Below the pieces are notes generated by a model, which worked only from the letters and a program-made list of their open reading frames with translations, was not told the origin of the DNA and ran no database searches. This document shows, in pieces, positions 62,872 to 64,000 of a DNA stretch of 64,000 nt. A program made the translations under genes and the position numbers. Location: assembly GCA_963682055.1 (NCBI GenBank), contig OY821749.1:25117631-25181630 (forward strand). The letters are read 5' to 3'. How positions within the stretch are numbered: the first letter of the stretch is position 1; each line of letters starts with the position of its first letter. The DNA comes from Primula veris (lineage: Eukaryota > Streptophyta > Magnoliopsida > Ericales > Primulaceae).

Positions 62872-63361
62872 GCTTATGTACTAGTTGTTGCTACCATAGC
62901 ACATCCTTTGTTCGCGTTTTAATTTATACTGCTGTAAATTCTGGAATCAGAGCACCATGAATTGTGATGCTTGAATATGTCCTTATATATTTTCCAATCC
63001 CTTTATTTGTAGTGTGTGTATGTAGAAAAATTGTACCAGTTATATATCGACAAATACATAAGTCCCAGAAAGGACGTGTTTGTAATATCGCTGCATATGG
63101 ATGGATCTTGTGAGTCTACAGTTGGAACATGTAAATAAATGTTGTTGAATTTTGTTCTAGTTCTTGGTTAATCATTGAAATCTTGGCTGAGATCTTTACT
63201 TTACTCATTTTTCATGAAACGCTTTTGGTACTTAAATTGGTGTTTTGCTTTCGTACGGAATCTTTATTTTTTTACTATTTTCTTTTTAGTTAAATGTACA
63301 GGTTTGGCAATCCTTTCTTGATGAAATTAATGATATGTTATCCAATTATCAATTAATTACT

Positions 63362-63887
63362 GGTCTTTGACGTTCAACAATCTTTGGAAGGAGAGCGATA
63401 ACTTCGAATATTTTGCACGCCTTCAGCGTGTTCTTATTCATGAAAAACGGCTCAAAATATGAATATATAGTTCAAGCACGGCACTTCGGACTTTTCCATC
63501 TTATTCCAAAAAATAGAACAAATACTTATTCAAAAAACGACACATCAATAAGCTTAGGGATAATTATACAAACTGTGTCCTCGTAGTCTTTTGTTTTATC
63601 TAAAACACACACACCAATACAAGCCCTAAATAAGAGGCATAATTGATTTCCCTATGAACATAAGTTATTTGGAATGAAAAAAATGTTTGAAGATCAATTT
63701 AAAATACAATAGCTTTTTAAGGGCATGTTTAAATTGACAATTCTCTCCTAATTTCAACATACAAATTTTAAATGATGTGAGTAAAAAAGTTAGTTTCCTG
63801 ATTTTACTTTTGTTGGGAACTTGTGATATAACTCATTGTATGCTCTTATTCATAGTGTCTCGCGTTATAAGTAGTTATAAGTATAAG
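63362..63887. repeat. LOR-array flank repeat, unit 3
   Basis: Continuous match to 49614-49692 joined to 52196-52632, that is, the upstream region of LOR copy 1 without its 2.5-kb insertion. Agreement is high across about 520 bp, for example GGAATGAAAAAA, GATCAATTTAAAATA, GGGCATGTTTAAATTGACAA and GATGTGAGTAAAAAAGTTA. Confidence 0.85.
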
Positions 63888-64000
63888 TAGGATTGGAAAT
63901 GAACCGAGTCGCTCACGAACAACATTTGTGTTTGACTCGACTCGTATTTTTTTTAGTTATAAATAAACTGATAAATATAGGGCTCGTTTAATAAACAAGC
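63888..64000. mobile_element. Left end of a hAT-like MITE, cut by the window edge
   Basis: TAGGATTGGAAATGAACCGA followed by GTCGCTCACGAACAAC and a GGCTCGTTTAATAAAC block corresponds to the start of the MITE at 52633. It sits at the same place in the flank repeat, after CGCGTTATAAG. The right end is outside the window. Confidence 0.7.

Larger units (their letters stand above)
62872..64000. other. 3' flank of LOR copy 2 and start of a third repeat unit
   Basis: 62872 to about 63320 matches the 3' flank of copy 1. From 63362 the sequence switches to the LOR upstream repeat, ending in the left part of a hAT MITE at the window edge. No gene lies inside, but the order predicts another LOR gene beyond the edge. 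Confidence 0.7.

Overview
The window is nuclear DNA of a flowering plant, most likely a eudicot. It is very AT-rich, genes are sparse and split by GT-AG introns, intergenic DNA is full of small non-autonomous transposons and (AT)n microsatellites, and every recognisable product is a plant protein. Species cannot be read from the sequence; an asterid is a guess.

Layout. 1-5.9 kb is repeat-rich intergenic DNA. At 5.9-8.3 kb an inverted-repeat transposon of about 0.7 kb abuts the promoter of a two-exon short-chain dehydrogenase/reductase (SDR110C type, close to Arabidopsis SDR2). At 13.2-13.6 kb lies a single-exon WI12/SAG20-type wound-induced gene with a foldback element in its promoter. From 31.9 down to 19.0 kb, on the minus strand, a 24-exon gene encodes a tandem-fused D-alanine--D-alanine ligase. 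I could assemble a gap-free 933-residue reading frame for it. Its large intron 2 holds a nested foldback. At 38.66-38.78 kb there is a MIR164 precursor, a non-coding gene no ORF search would find. From 39 to 54.6 kb there is only repeats: an internally deleted retroelement or retrocopy, a 2.3-kb inverted repeat, a 128-bp tandem triplication, and several MITEs (two of them Mutator-like with exact 9-bp target duplications). At 54.8-58.8 and 61.5-62.9 kb two intact LURP-one-related (LOR15-like) genes lie in tandem. The sequence after the second gene repeats the region upstream of the first, so a third unit probably starts at the right edge and continues outside.

The genes do not form one pathway. 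The ligase belongs to plastid peptidoglycan precursor metabolism. WI12 and LOR proteins are both tied to stress and defence responses. miR164 represses NAC transcription factors in organ boundaries and ageing. The SDR acts on an unknown small metabolite. Exon boundaries were derived by hand from splice signals, reading frame and family knowledge; no alignment or expression data were available.
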